Below, piece by piece: positions 17,817-24,338 of a stretch of DNA of 32,129 bases. A program made the position numbers and the translations under genes. Numbering within the stretch: the stretch's first letter is position 1; each line of letters starts with the position of its first letter. The notes under the pieces are model-generated. The model was not told the DNA's origin. It saw nothing but the letters and a program-made list of their open reading frames with translations, and did not search any database. The DNA is from an uncultured Bacteroidales bacterium (GTDB taxonomy: Bacteria; Bacteroidota; Bacteroidia; Bacteroidales; FEN-979). The DNA is taken from contig CAIYES010000036.1 of NCBI GenBank assembly GCA_903925275.1, forward strand, positions 1 to 32,129, in the 5' to 3' direction.

Positions 17817-18788
17817 TTAAATACCATGGGTTTCCGGAAATATTCCGGCGAAGCCCCTCAGGAAATCCCCGGTATTCATGGCTTTTCTGCCAGACAACTG
17901 GAGCAATTTCACATTGATTATCCCGTTTTGTGCGCTGATTTTTATAGAAGTTTTTCCATCCGTAATAATTTCACCCGGTGACTTGTTAATCGAGCCAATC
18001 TCAGGGATGGTTTTAAAGATCTTCAGGGTCCGCAATGTACCATCCGGCATCTTCAGCTCCATGAATGCTCCTGGGTGGGGACTGAGTCCACGGATGAAAT
18101 TATGAATGGTCACCACATCCTGGTACCAGTTAATCCTGCAATTTTCTGTGTATATCTTAGGCGCTTGTTTTAACGGTGTATCACCAATAATCAACGATTC
18201 CTGTGTGACTTCCCTTACGCTGCCTGAAATAATGCTCTCAATCGTCCTGATAACCAGTTTCGCGCCGATTTCCATCAGCCGGTCATGAAGTTCACCAGCC
18301 GTTTCGTCAATGCCAATTTTAATTTTTTCCGAAAAAATAATTTTTCCTGTGTCAATCTGGTCATTTAAAAAGAAAGTAGTAACACCAGTTTCATGTTCGC
18401 CGCAAATAATGGCCCAATTGATAGGAGCCGCCCCTCGGTATTGAGGCAAAAGAGATGCATGCAGGTTGAATGTCCCAAGAGCTGGCAATGCCCATACCTG
18501 TTTGGGCATCATTCTGAAAGCAATGACAATTTGCAGATCGGGCTTATATGACATGAGCTGTTCGGAAAACCTGGGATCCTTCATATTCACCGGCTGTAAC
18601 ACCGGGATTCCGTGCAGCAGGGCAAATTCTTTAACCGGTGAAGCTTTTTCCTTTAGTCCCCTCCCGGCAGGTTTATCCGGGGCTGTAACAACTGCAACAA
18701 CGGTAAATCCAGCAATAACAAGTCTCTCCAGAGATGGTACAGCAAAACCGGGCGTGCCGAAAAAAATAATGCGAGGAAATTCGTTCAT
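17817..18788 (-). CDS. fmt: Methionyl-tRNA formyltransferase
   Basis: A 323-residue enzyme that formylates initiator methionyl-tRNA using 10-formyl-tetrahydrofolate. The N-terminal FFGTPGFAVPSL (9-20) is the family signature. Catalytic residues N108 and H110 (TFNLHASLLPQYRGAAPINW) and D146 (DQIDTG) lie at the same numbers as in the E. coli enzyme. A C-terminal OB-like domain begins near 205 and includes IRGLSPHPGAF. The start is chosen by fit to the family N-terminus. Oddly, an 8-bp-class hairpin with an eight-base T tract on the minus strand ends directly at this ATG, leaving no room for a normal leader if it terminates. Confidence 0.95.
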   Translation of the reverse strand: MNEFPRIIFFGTPGFAVPSLERLVIAGFTVVAVVTAPDKPAGRGLKEKASPVKEFALLHGIPVLQPVNMKDPRFSEQLMSYKPDLQIVIAFRMMPKQVWALPALGTFNLHASLLPQYRGAAPINWAIICGEHETGVTTFFLNDQIDTGKIIFSEKIKIGIDETAGELHDRLMEIGAKLVIRTIESIISGSVREVTQESLIIGDTPLKQAPKIYTENCRINWYQDVVTIHNFIRGLSPHPGAFMELKMPDGTLRTLKIFKTIPEIGSINKSPGEIITDGKTSIKISAQNGIINVKLLQLSGRKAMNTGDFLRGFAGIFPETHGI

Positions 18789-18812
18789 AAAAAAAAGCCT
18801 GATTACTCAGGC
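18789..18812 (-). terminator. Terminator-like hairpin abutting the fmt start codon
   Basis: On the minus strand GCCTGA and TCAGGC (18807-18812 and 18797-18802) form a 6-bp GC-rich stem with a 4-nt loop, followed by eight T residues (18796-18789) that end one base before the fmt ATG. This has the form of a rho-independent terminator for the upstream TPR gene, or an attenuator in front of fmt. Confidence 0.7.
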
Positions 18813-18839
18813 CATAAAATTAAGAATACCGGATGTAAA

Positions 18840-18867
18840 TGACAAATGACAAATGACAAGTGACAAA
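18840..18867 (+). repeat. Heptanucleotide array D (4 TGACAAR units)
   Basis: Four perfect units ending A A G A on the plus strand, in the fmt-TPR interval. It faces array E in inverted orientation across about 40 nt, so the pair can form a long hairpin. Confidence 0.95.
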
Positions 18868-18906
18868 TAATGGAAGAAAAAAGCCTTGTTACAAATTTAA
18901 TAACTA

Positions 18907-18955
18907 ACCGTCACTTGTCATTCGTCACTTGTCACTTGTCACTTGTCACTTGTCA
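18907..18955 (-). repeat. Heptanucleotide array E, starting at the TPR gene stop codon
   Basis: On the minus strand the array starts with TGACAAG units at 18955 and runs through six 7-nt units, one a variant TGACGAA, then a partial unit. The first TGA (18953-18955) is the stop codon of the TPR gene. Its inverted partner is array D. Confidence 0.95.
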
Positions 18956-19654
18956 CTTTTTCAACTGTCCCTCAGCATAAGAGATATATTTATCCGCTTC
19001 TCTGCCTTCATTGGAACGTGAATAATTTTCTTTGATCTTTTTGTAGATAGTTATGGCCTTTTCATAATTGCCAAGCTCTTCATAGGCCATAGCGGCCTTC
19101 TTCAGGAATAAAGGTGTAGTGAATTCGTTCTTCTTCATTTCAGCAGCATCCATGTAAAGATCTGCAGCTTTCTGTACCTGTTTTAATTCCATGTTTGCAT
19201 CGCCCATAGCGCCTTTGGCCATTGGTCCGACAAATTGATCACTGCTGCTGAATTTATTCAAATGCTCCAGGGCTTTTTCAAATTGGCCAAGTTTTAAATA
19301 GCAAATTCCGGCATAATATTGGGACAGGTTTGCCGATTTTGTCATGCCAAATTCATCAATAACAGCAAGGAATCCGAGGTATTGTCCATCCCCGTTCAAT
19401 GCTTTCTGCAATGAATCCTGTTCGAAATATTTTTCTGCCATGAACATCTGGCTCTGAGCATCCTTTTCTTTGGGTGCCAAATAGAAACGTTTGAATCCGA
19501 AAAACCCGAGAATTACAACGATAATCACACCGATTACAATCATGATGATCTGCTGATATTTTTCGATAAATTGCTCGGTTTTGCTGAATGCCTCTTCAAC
19601 TGCAACGATTCGTTCTTCTGTTTTGTCAATCTTTTTATCCTTCTTGAGTGCCAT
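18953..19654 (-). CDS. Membrane-anchored tetratricopeptide repeat protein
   Basis: A 233-residue protein from the ATG at 19654. A longer open frame to 20143 is rejected because it runs antisense through the TrmH-family gene and lacks family-like sequence. The N-terminus (1-35) is charged and helical, one membrane helix spans about 36-56 (IIMIVIGVIIVVILGFFGF), and the rest forms several TPR-type helical pairs, for example QYYAGICYLKLGQFEKALEHL and AAMAYEELGNYEKAITIYKKI. The topology fits an inner-membrane anchor with a periplasmic scaffold, like YfgM; a specific partner is not evident. A -7-type box, TAATTTTG on the minus strand (19676-19683), precedes the ATG by 21 nt. The stop codon is the first TGA of array E. 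Confidence 0.85.
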   Translation of the reverse strand: MALKKDKKIDKTEERIVAVEEAFSKTEQFIEKYQQIIMIVIGVIIVVILGFFGFKRFYLAPKEKDAQSQMFMAEKYFEQDSLQKALNGDGQYLGFLAVIDEFGMTKSANLSQYYAGICYLKLGQFEKALEHLNKFSSSDQFVGPMAKGAMGDANMELKQVQKAADLYMDAAEMKKNEFTTPLFLKKAAMAYEELGNYEKAITIYKKIKENYSRSNEGREADKYISYAEGQLKK

Positions 19655-19675
19655 GGTATCTGAAATTTGGAGGTG

Positions 19676-19683
19676 CAAAATTA
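19676..19683 (-). promoter_or_regulatory. Possible -7 box of the TPR gene
   Basis: The minus strand reads TAATTTTG, matching TAnnTTTG, 21 nt upstream of the TPR ATG. No TTG is found at the standard spacing. It is divergent from the box at 19724-19731. Confidence 0.45.
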
Positions 19684-19723
19684 CATTTTTTCCTGAATCA
19701 ACGGCACATTTGCCCATTTTTTT

Positions 19724-19731
19724 TACTTTTG
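19724..19731 (+). promoter_or_regulatory. Possible -7 box of the TrmH-family gene
   Basis: TACTTTTG matches TAnnTTTG and lies 23 nt upstream of the ATG at 19755. It supports that start over the longer frame beginning at 19581. No TTG is seen at 19-20 nt spacing. Confidence 0.5.
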
Positions 19732-19754
19732 CACAAATCCCGAAACCCTGGAAC

Positions 19755-20477
19755 ATGTACCCGGTCAATGATCCGTCAGCTGCAATTAACAATGAATTGA
19801 TCGAATACCTGAAGGGTTGTATCACACAGGAACGTTTCAAAAAATTCCAGTCAACCATCCGCTTCCGCACCCGGCATATCACCATGGTACTCGAAGACAT
19901 ATTCCAGCCGCACAATGCCAGCGCAGTATTACGGAGTTGCGATTGTTTTGGCATCCAGGATGTACACATCATCGAAAACAAGAATAAATATGAGGTAAAC
20001 CCAGATGTGGCGCTTGGATCTTCGAAATGGCTGAACCTTGTCATGTATAACGGTGGCGAACACAACACCGCAACCTGCCTGAAAAACCTAAAAAAACAGG
20101 GATACCGGCTGGTAGCTACTACCCCCCACAAAGATGATTTCACCCCGGAAACGCTTCCTCTTACTCAAAAAACCGCGCTTATTTTCGGTACCGAGCTGGC
20201 AGGTCTGACGCCGGTGGCACTCGAAATGGCTGATGACTTCATTAAAATCCCGATGGTTGGATTTACTGAAAGCCTGAACATCAGCGTATCTGCTGCAATT
20301 TTTATCCAAACCCTCACTACCAGACTGAGAGTCTCCAACATTCCATGGCAGCTCACAAATGATGAACAATCAGAGATCATGCTCACCTGGTTGAGAAACT
20401 CTATTAAGCGATCCGATGTCATTGTCCGCGATTTCATGAATGCAAGAAATATTCCGGCTGATCCGCTGCAGCCATAA
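19755..20477 (+). CDS. TrmH-family (SPOUT) RNA 2'-O-methyltransferase
   Basis: A 240-residue SPOUT methyltransferase that uses SAM to methylate a ribose 2'-OH, most likely guanosine 18 of tRNA as in TrmH. The three family motifs are present: NASAVLRSCDCFG with R60 (54-66), IFGTELAGLTP near 155-165 and IPMVGFTESLNISVSAA near 178-194. The start at 19755 is chosen because the upstream part of the longer frame (from 19581) is antisense to the TPR gene and a -7-type box lies at 19724-19731. An N-terminal extension of about 40 residues, characteristic of TrmH, is present. An rRNA target (RlmB type) is less likely given the overall form. Confidence 0.88.
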   Translation: MYPVNDPSAAINNELIEYLKGCITQERFKKFQSTIRFRTRHITMVLEDIFQPHNASAVLRSCDCFGIQDVHIIENKNKYEVNPDVALGSSKWLNLVMYNGGEHNTATCLKNLKKQGYRLVATTPHKDDFTPETLPLTQKTALIFGTELAGLTPVALEMADDFIKIPMVGFTESLNISVSAAIFIQTLTTRLRVSNIPWQLTNDEQSEIMLTWLRNSIKRSDVIVRDFMNARNIPADPLQP

Positions 20478-20478
20478 T

Positions 20479-20509
20479 TTGGTGGAATCGTTCATTTTAT
20501 GTAAATTTG
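20479..20509 (+). promoter_or_regulatory. Bacteroidota-type promoter of the THX gene
   Basis: TTG (20479-20481), 20 nt, then TAAATTTG (20502-20509). It begins directly after the stop of the TrmH-family gene and would give a leader of about 25 nt before the THX ATG. Confidence 0.7.
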
Positions 20510-20540
20510 CCGGTTATCAGAAATTTTTAATACATCATAT

Positions 20541-20840
20541 ATGGGAAAAGGAGATAAAAAAACGAAACGTGGCAAGATTGTCATCGGTTCATCGGGAGTG
20601 AAAAGGGCACGCAAAAAGAAAAGATCCCTTGCCGCAGTTGCGCCAAAAGCTGAGTCAAAACCTGTGAAGGAAGTTGAAGAAGAGGTAATTCACCCTGCAA
20701 AGGATGTTCCTAAGAAAACTGCTAAAAAAGCTGAGGAGCATGTCGAAGGTGCCGAAGTGAAACCAAAAGGTGCCAAAACGAAGAAAAAAATTGCCGGAAC
20801 CGACGAGGAACCTGCTCACGAAGAACCTAGCATAGGTTAA
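20541..20840 (+). CDS. 30S ribosomal protein THX (bTHX) with long charged tail
   Basis: A 99-residue very basic protein. The first 30 residues, MGKGDKKTKRGKI, IGSSGVKRARKKK, correspond to ribosomal protein THX, a small 30S subunit component known from Thermus and common in Bacteroidota. Residues 31-99 form a low-complexity Lys, Glu, Ala and Pro tail with no fold visible, probably disordered. Tailed versions occur in related bacteria, though this tail is long. It has its own promoter (20479-20509), and a hairpin at 20870-20899 lies between it and rsmG. The THX core is clear; the role of the tail is unknown. Confidence 0.85.
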   Translation: MGKGDKKTKRGKIVIGSSGVKRARKKKRSLAAVAPKAESKPVKEVEEEVIHPAKDVPKKTAKKAEEHVEGAEVKPKGAKTKKKIAGTDEEPAHEEPSIG

Positions 20841-20869
20841 CAATTTTCATCAAATGATCTTACCAAACA

Positions 20870-20909
20870 CGTCCGGATCGGCACTTGCTTATCCGGACGA
20901 TTTTATTTT
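20870..20909 (+). terminator. Terminator hairpin between THX and rsmG
   Basis: A 9-bp perfect stem, CGTCCGGAT (20870-20878) and ATCCGGACG (20891-20899), with a 12-nt loop, followed by the T-rich tract ATTTTATTTT. It ends only 3 nt before the rsmG ATG, so rsmG translation or transcription may depend on partial readthrough. Confidence 0.75.
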
Positions 20910-20912
20910 ATC

Positions 20913-21539
20913 ATGAGCCTGCCTTCATCCTATTTCCCGCAACTGACTCTTTTGCAACGCGATCGGTTTGAGCAAATGAAAAAACTCTACCGCGAATGGA
21001 ATGCCAGGATCAACGTGATTTCACGCAAGGATATTGATCAGATTGGGATTCACCATGTTCTGCATTCCCTGGCAATCGCTGACATCATAAAATTCAAACC
21101 CGGAACAACGATCATGGACGCAGGAACGGGTGGTGGTTTCCCCGGAATTCCACTTGCCGTGATGTTTCCTGATGTTCAATTTACGTTGGTTGACTCAATC
21201 GGGAAAAAAATCATGGTGGTCGAAACCATTGTGAAAAGCCTTGGACTACTTAATGTAATCACTCTGAATGCCCGCTTTGAATCGGTGAAACAAAAGTTTG
21301 ACTTCATTACAGGCCGGGCAGTTTCAAATCTCCCTCTCTTTCTGTCAATGGTCAGCCAGTGTGTGAAAAAAAAAGAAATCAACGAACTTTCAAATGGGAT
21401 TTTATACCTCACAGGAGGTGAAATTGAACCCGATATAAAAAAAATACCGGCACTATCGACCACCTATAATTTGTCAGATCATTTCAATGAATCCTATTTT
21501 ACGACGAAAAAGCTTGTTCATCTTTATAACTTTTCATAA
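20913..21539 (+). CDS. rsmG: 16S rRNA (guanine-527-N7)-methyltransferase
   Basis: A 208-residue RsmG (GidB) enzyme that methylates N7 of G527 in 16S rRNA with SAM. Markers are the N-terminal LYREWNARINVISRKD (25-40), HHVLHSLAI, the SAM motif MDAGTGGGFPGIPLAVMFP near 68-86, the acidic VDS loop, and FITGRAVSNLP near 130-140. Length is typical for Bacteroidota. It lies 72 nt downstream of the THX gene, directly after a terminator-like hairpin. Loss of this enzyme gives low-level streptomycin resistance in other bacteria. Confidence 0.95.
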   Translation: MSLPSSYFPQLTLLQRDRFEQMKKLYREWNARINVISRKDIDQIGIHHVLHSLAIADIIKFKPGTTIMDAGTGGGFPGIPLAVMFPDVQFTLVDSIGKKIMVVETIVKSLGLLNVITLNARFESVKQKFDFITGRAVSNLPLFLSMVSQCVKKKEINELSNGILYLTGGEIEPDIKKIPALSTTYNLSDHFNESYFTTKKLVHLYNFS

Positions 21540-21676
21540 GTAATATCTCTTATTATCAATGATTTAAGCTAATTACCACCCTGACACAATAAATAGTCCT
21601 TGGTCATATCGCCGGATTTTCTTTATTTAGCTGTTTTATTCACAGAAACAATTTTAACCAAATAAACTTAGTATTT

Positions 21677-23749
21677 ATGGCTGAACAGAAGAAGTTCATT
21701 CCTTTCGTCTCCGCTGAGACAAACATGAAAGAATTTACCTTACGGGCGTTGATCATTGGCCTCTTTTTTGCCGTTATTCTGGGCGCTGCCAATGCTTACC
21801 TCGGACTTAAAGCCGGTATGACCATCGCCGCTACCTACCCAGCCGCCGTGCTTGGGATGGCAATTTTGCGGTTAATGAAGGGGTCTATCCTGGAAGAAAA
21901 CTTTACCCGTACTGTGGGTTCCATTGGCGAATCTGTTGCCGCAGGCGCGATATTTACACTGCCTGCATTTTTTGTTTCAGGCATCTGGTCCGAATTTTTC
22001 ACAGTAGGCCATTACATCACCTCTTCGCTGATCCTTATGGCAGGCGGTGTGCTCGGTATCATGTTCGTTGCCCTTCTTCGCCGCGTCATGGTTGAGGATG
22101 CTGAACTTCCTTTCCCTGAATCTGTTGCTGCAGCCGAAATTCACAAAGCAGGGCAAGGTGGCTCAGGCGGGTCGAAGTTCCTGTTCTGGTCAATGGGACT
22201 TGGCGGATTGATCAAAATCCTCGGAGAACTTAAGCTTTTTCAGTATCTCTGGGAAAAATTTGTAGTTTTTGGCAACCAAACCATCACAGGTACAGTGTTC
22301 AAAGGTCAGGGTGGAATGTTACTCAGTTCACCAGGTGTGAGCCCTGCTTACATGGGTGTTGGTTATATCATCGGTCCCAAATTAGGTGCCCTTAACTTTA
22401 GCGGTGGAATACTTGCCTGGGGTTTGATGGCTCCAATGATTTTATATTTCCTCACACCCAGCATCGATTTTACGGCCTGGGCACAAATGCTTTCCACAGT
22501 CACCGGAATATCCCCGGCTGAAGCGACTGCAAAAGTGGCAGACCCAAGCTTCCAGATTACCCAGGTATGGAAATTTATCATCCGCCCGATCGCCATTGGC
22601 GGTATGTTGGTCAGTGCGGCCTTTACCCTCTTCAAAATGCGTAAAAGCCTCACTACCGGAATTGCCCGTTCTGTGAAAGACGTAAAAAAAGCAGCTTCCG
22701 GAGTTGAACACAACGTTCCAAGAAATGAAAAAGACATCAGCTTCAGCTGGATCATGGTTGGAATTTTTGCCGTTGCTGTGCTTACATTCTGCATTACCTA
22801 CTTCATTTTCGAGACCAACATCCTGATTGCCGTTGTTGCCTCTACTGTGATGATTATTCTGGCCTTTTTCTTTGCCTCTGTTTCCGGCTACCTTGTTGGG
22901 ATCATGGGCTCGTCAAACAACCCGATCAGCGGACTTACGCTCACAGCCCTCGTGGTGACTGCTCTTATCCTTGTTGCACTTGGCGTACAGGGTAATGCAG
23001 GCGTTGCAACGGTACTTGGCGTGGCAGCAATTGTTTGCGTTTCTGCTGCTGTTGCAGGTGAAATGCTTCAGGATCTCAAAGCCGGCCATATCCTTGGTGG
23101 TACTCCATGGCGTATGCAGATCGGCGATATCCTGGGAGTCATACTCGCTGGTGCCGTCATGTTTGTTGTGTTGGCTTTCCTCAACGACGGTGATATTGCC
23201 AGCGGTAAAAACCTCGGATACCAGGGCGGTTTTGGAAGTAAAAATCTTTCGGCACCCCAGGCCAGCCTGATGGCTATCCTTTCACGTGGTATCGTGCAGG
23301 GACAAATGGCCTGGCCGCTTATCATCGCGGGCATGCTTATGGGTGTTGCCTTCATCCTGATGCAGGTAAAAAGCCCGATGCTTGTCAGCGTCGGCATGTA
23401 CCTCCCCATCGAAACCACTTTCGCTATTTTCGTAGGTGGATTGATCAAGGGCGCCGTGGAAATGTATTCTGAAAAAAGAAAGCACAACGAGGCACAAAAA
23501 GTCCGGGTTGAAAATACCGGGGTACTCCTGGCATCCGGTATGATTGCAGGAGAGGCGCTCATGGGACTGCTCATTGCAATCTTCGCGGTGTTTAACATCT
23601 TCCTGTACAACTATTTCAGTTTCTTTACAACCCCTACATTCTACATCAGCTTTGTGGTGCTGGCGATCATTGCCTACGTACTGATCCAGATTCCGCTGAA
23701 GAATGCTGGAAAACCAGATGAACCGGCGCCCCCGGCTTCGGGCATGTAG
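21677..23749 (+). CDS. OPT-family oligopeptide transporter
   Basis: A 690-residue, strongly hydrophobic transporter with about 14-16 membrane helices, expected to import small peptides (or, in some members, metal chelates) by proton symport. The N-terminal region LRALIIGLFFAVILGAANAYLGLKAGMTIAATYPAAVLGMAILR and the segments GSIGESVAAGAIFTLPA, AELPFPESVAAAEIHKAG and GSSNNPISGLTLTALV are typical of the prokaryotic OPT branch. A cytoplasmic loop near 325-345 is basic. It ends with its own terminator (23769-23807). A PqqD-like gene and a PepD dipeptidase gene follow on the same strand, which fits a peptide uptake and breakdown group. The upstream 137 nt contain no clear promoter match. Confidence 0.93.
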   Translation: MAEQKKFIPFVSAETNMKEFTLRALIIGLFFAVILGAANAYLGLKAGMTIAATYPAAVLGMAILRLMKGSILEENFTRTVGSIGESVAAGAIFTLPAFFVSGIWSEFFTVGHYITSSLILMAGGVLGIMFVALLRRVMVEDAELPFPESVAAAEIHKAGQGGSGGSKFLFWSMGLGGLIKILGELKLFQYLWEKFVVFGNQTITGTVFKGQGGMLLSSPGVSPAYMGVGYIIGPKLGALNFSGGILAWGLMAPMILYFLTPSIDFTAWAQMLSTVTGISPAEATAKVADPSFQITQVWKFIIRPIAIGGMLVSAAFTLFKMRKSLTTGIARSVKDVKKAASGVEHNVPRNEKDISFSWIMVGIFAVAVLTFCITYFIFETNILIAVVASTVMIILAFFFASVSGYLVGIMGSSNNPISGLTLTALVVTALILVALGVQGNAGVATVLGVAAIVCVSAAVAGEMLQDLKAGHILGGTPWRMQIGDILGVILAGAVMFVVLAFLNDGDIASGKNLGYQGGFGSKNLSAPQASLMAILSRGIVQGQMAWPLIIAGMLMGVAFILMQVKSPMLVSVGMYLPIETTFAIFVGGLIKGAVEMYSEKRKHNEAQKVRVENTGVLLASGMIAGEALMGLLIAIFAVFNIFLYNYFSFFTTPTFYISFVVLAIIAYVLIQIPLKNAGKPDEPAPPASGM

Positions 23750-23768
23750 TCATTTATGAACCTTTCCT

Positions 23769-23807
23769 GAAAGCTGTTTCAACATCCTGGGACAGCTTTC
23801 TTTTTTT
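23769..23807 (+). terminator. Terminator of the OPT transporter gene
   Basis: A 9-bp stem, GAAAGCTGT (23769-23777) and ACAGCTTTC (23792-23800), with a 14-nt loop and seven T residues after it. Array F starts at the next base. Confidence 0.9.
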
Positions 23808-23840
23808 CTACTGCCTACTGCCTACTGCCTATTGCCTATT
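23808..23840 (-). repeat. Second heptanucleotide array F (TAGGCAR units)
   Basis: On the minus strand four 7-nt units, TAGGCAA once and TAGGCAG three times, end in a further TAG. On the plus strand this reads CTACTGC three times and CTATTGC once. Like TGACAAR it starts with a stop codon and varies A/G at position 7. It begins directly after the T tract of the OPT terminator. Confidence 0.93.
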
Positions 23841-23868
23841 AATTCCATTTCCCCAACAACTGAACAAA

Positions 23869-24246
23869 GTGAACTTCTTCAAACGCCGGAAAATTTTCAA
23901 ACAAGCTAACTTTCTTGACCTCAGACCTGTCAGGGTGCTCGGGCACGAGTTGCGCGACGACGGCGGGATCACCCTGCTGATGCCCCGGTTTAAAAACCGG
24001 ATCAATTCGGCACTGTTCCAGCCCCCTTCAAAGGGAAAAACCATCTTCATCAAACTCGACCGGTTCGGTGGCCATACATGGTTGCTGATCGATGGAAATT
24101 TAACCGTAACTGAAATCTGTTCAATACTGAAGGCACAGTTTCCCGAAGAACTAATACCCATTGAGGAAACTGAGGAGCGGGTTACCAAATTCCTCTCCCT
24201 TCTTTATCAGCAGCGTTACATTACATTCCGTGAAATTCAGGATTAA
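23869..24246 (+). CDS. PqqD-family protein
   Basis: A 125-residue protein from a GTG start; no ATG fits the conserved N-terminus. Residues about 40-120 match the PqqD fold, a winged-helix-like peptide-binding domain: FIKLDRFGGHTWLLIDGNLTVTEICSILKAQFPEE followed by a helical tail (ERVTKFLSLLYQQRYITF). In classical systems PqqD carries a precursor peptide to a radical SAM enzyme. Here no radical SAM gene or precursor peptide is found in the window. Its neighbours are an OPT peptide transporter and a dipeptidase, so it may bind peptides in another role. The fold call is good; the role is unknown. Confidence 0.75.
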   Translation: MNFFKRRKIFKQANFLDLRPVRVLGHELRDDGGITLLMPRFKNRINSALFQPPSKGKTIFIKLDRFGGHTWLLIDGNLTVTEICSILKAQFPEELIPIEETEERVTKFLSLLYQQRYITFREIQD

Positions 24247-24271
24247 ACAAACTACTTTCCGAATAATTTGT

Positions 24272-24279
24272 TAACTTTG
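24272..24279 (+). promoter_or_regulatory. Possible -7 box of pepD
   Basis: TAACTTTG matches TAnnTTTG and lies 59 nt upstream of the pepD ATG. No TTG at the standard spacing is seen. Confidence 0.4.
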
Positions 24280-24338
24280 AATGTTCAACAGAAACAATTA
24301 TTATTCATATACATTATTATTTATAAAGACCATTTATC

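Noticed and set aside
12920-18955. CRISPR array
   Set aside because: The 7-nt units are contiguous with no spacers, and no cas gene is present.
19581-19754. N-terminal extension of the TrmH-family protein
   Set aside because: It is antisense to the TPR gene start, and a -7-type box lies inside it at 19724-19731.
19655-20143. N-terminal extension of the TPR protein to 396 residues
   Set aside because: The extension is antisense to the TrmH-family gene; the ATG at 19654 fits a membrane anchor start and has a -7-type box upstream.
23068-23610. Antisense 180-residue ORF within the OPT transporter
   Set aside because: It is a shadow of a conserved membrane protein gene; no motif or start signal of its own.
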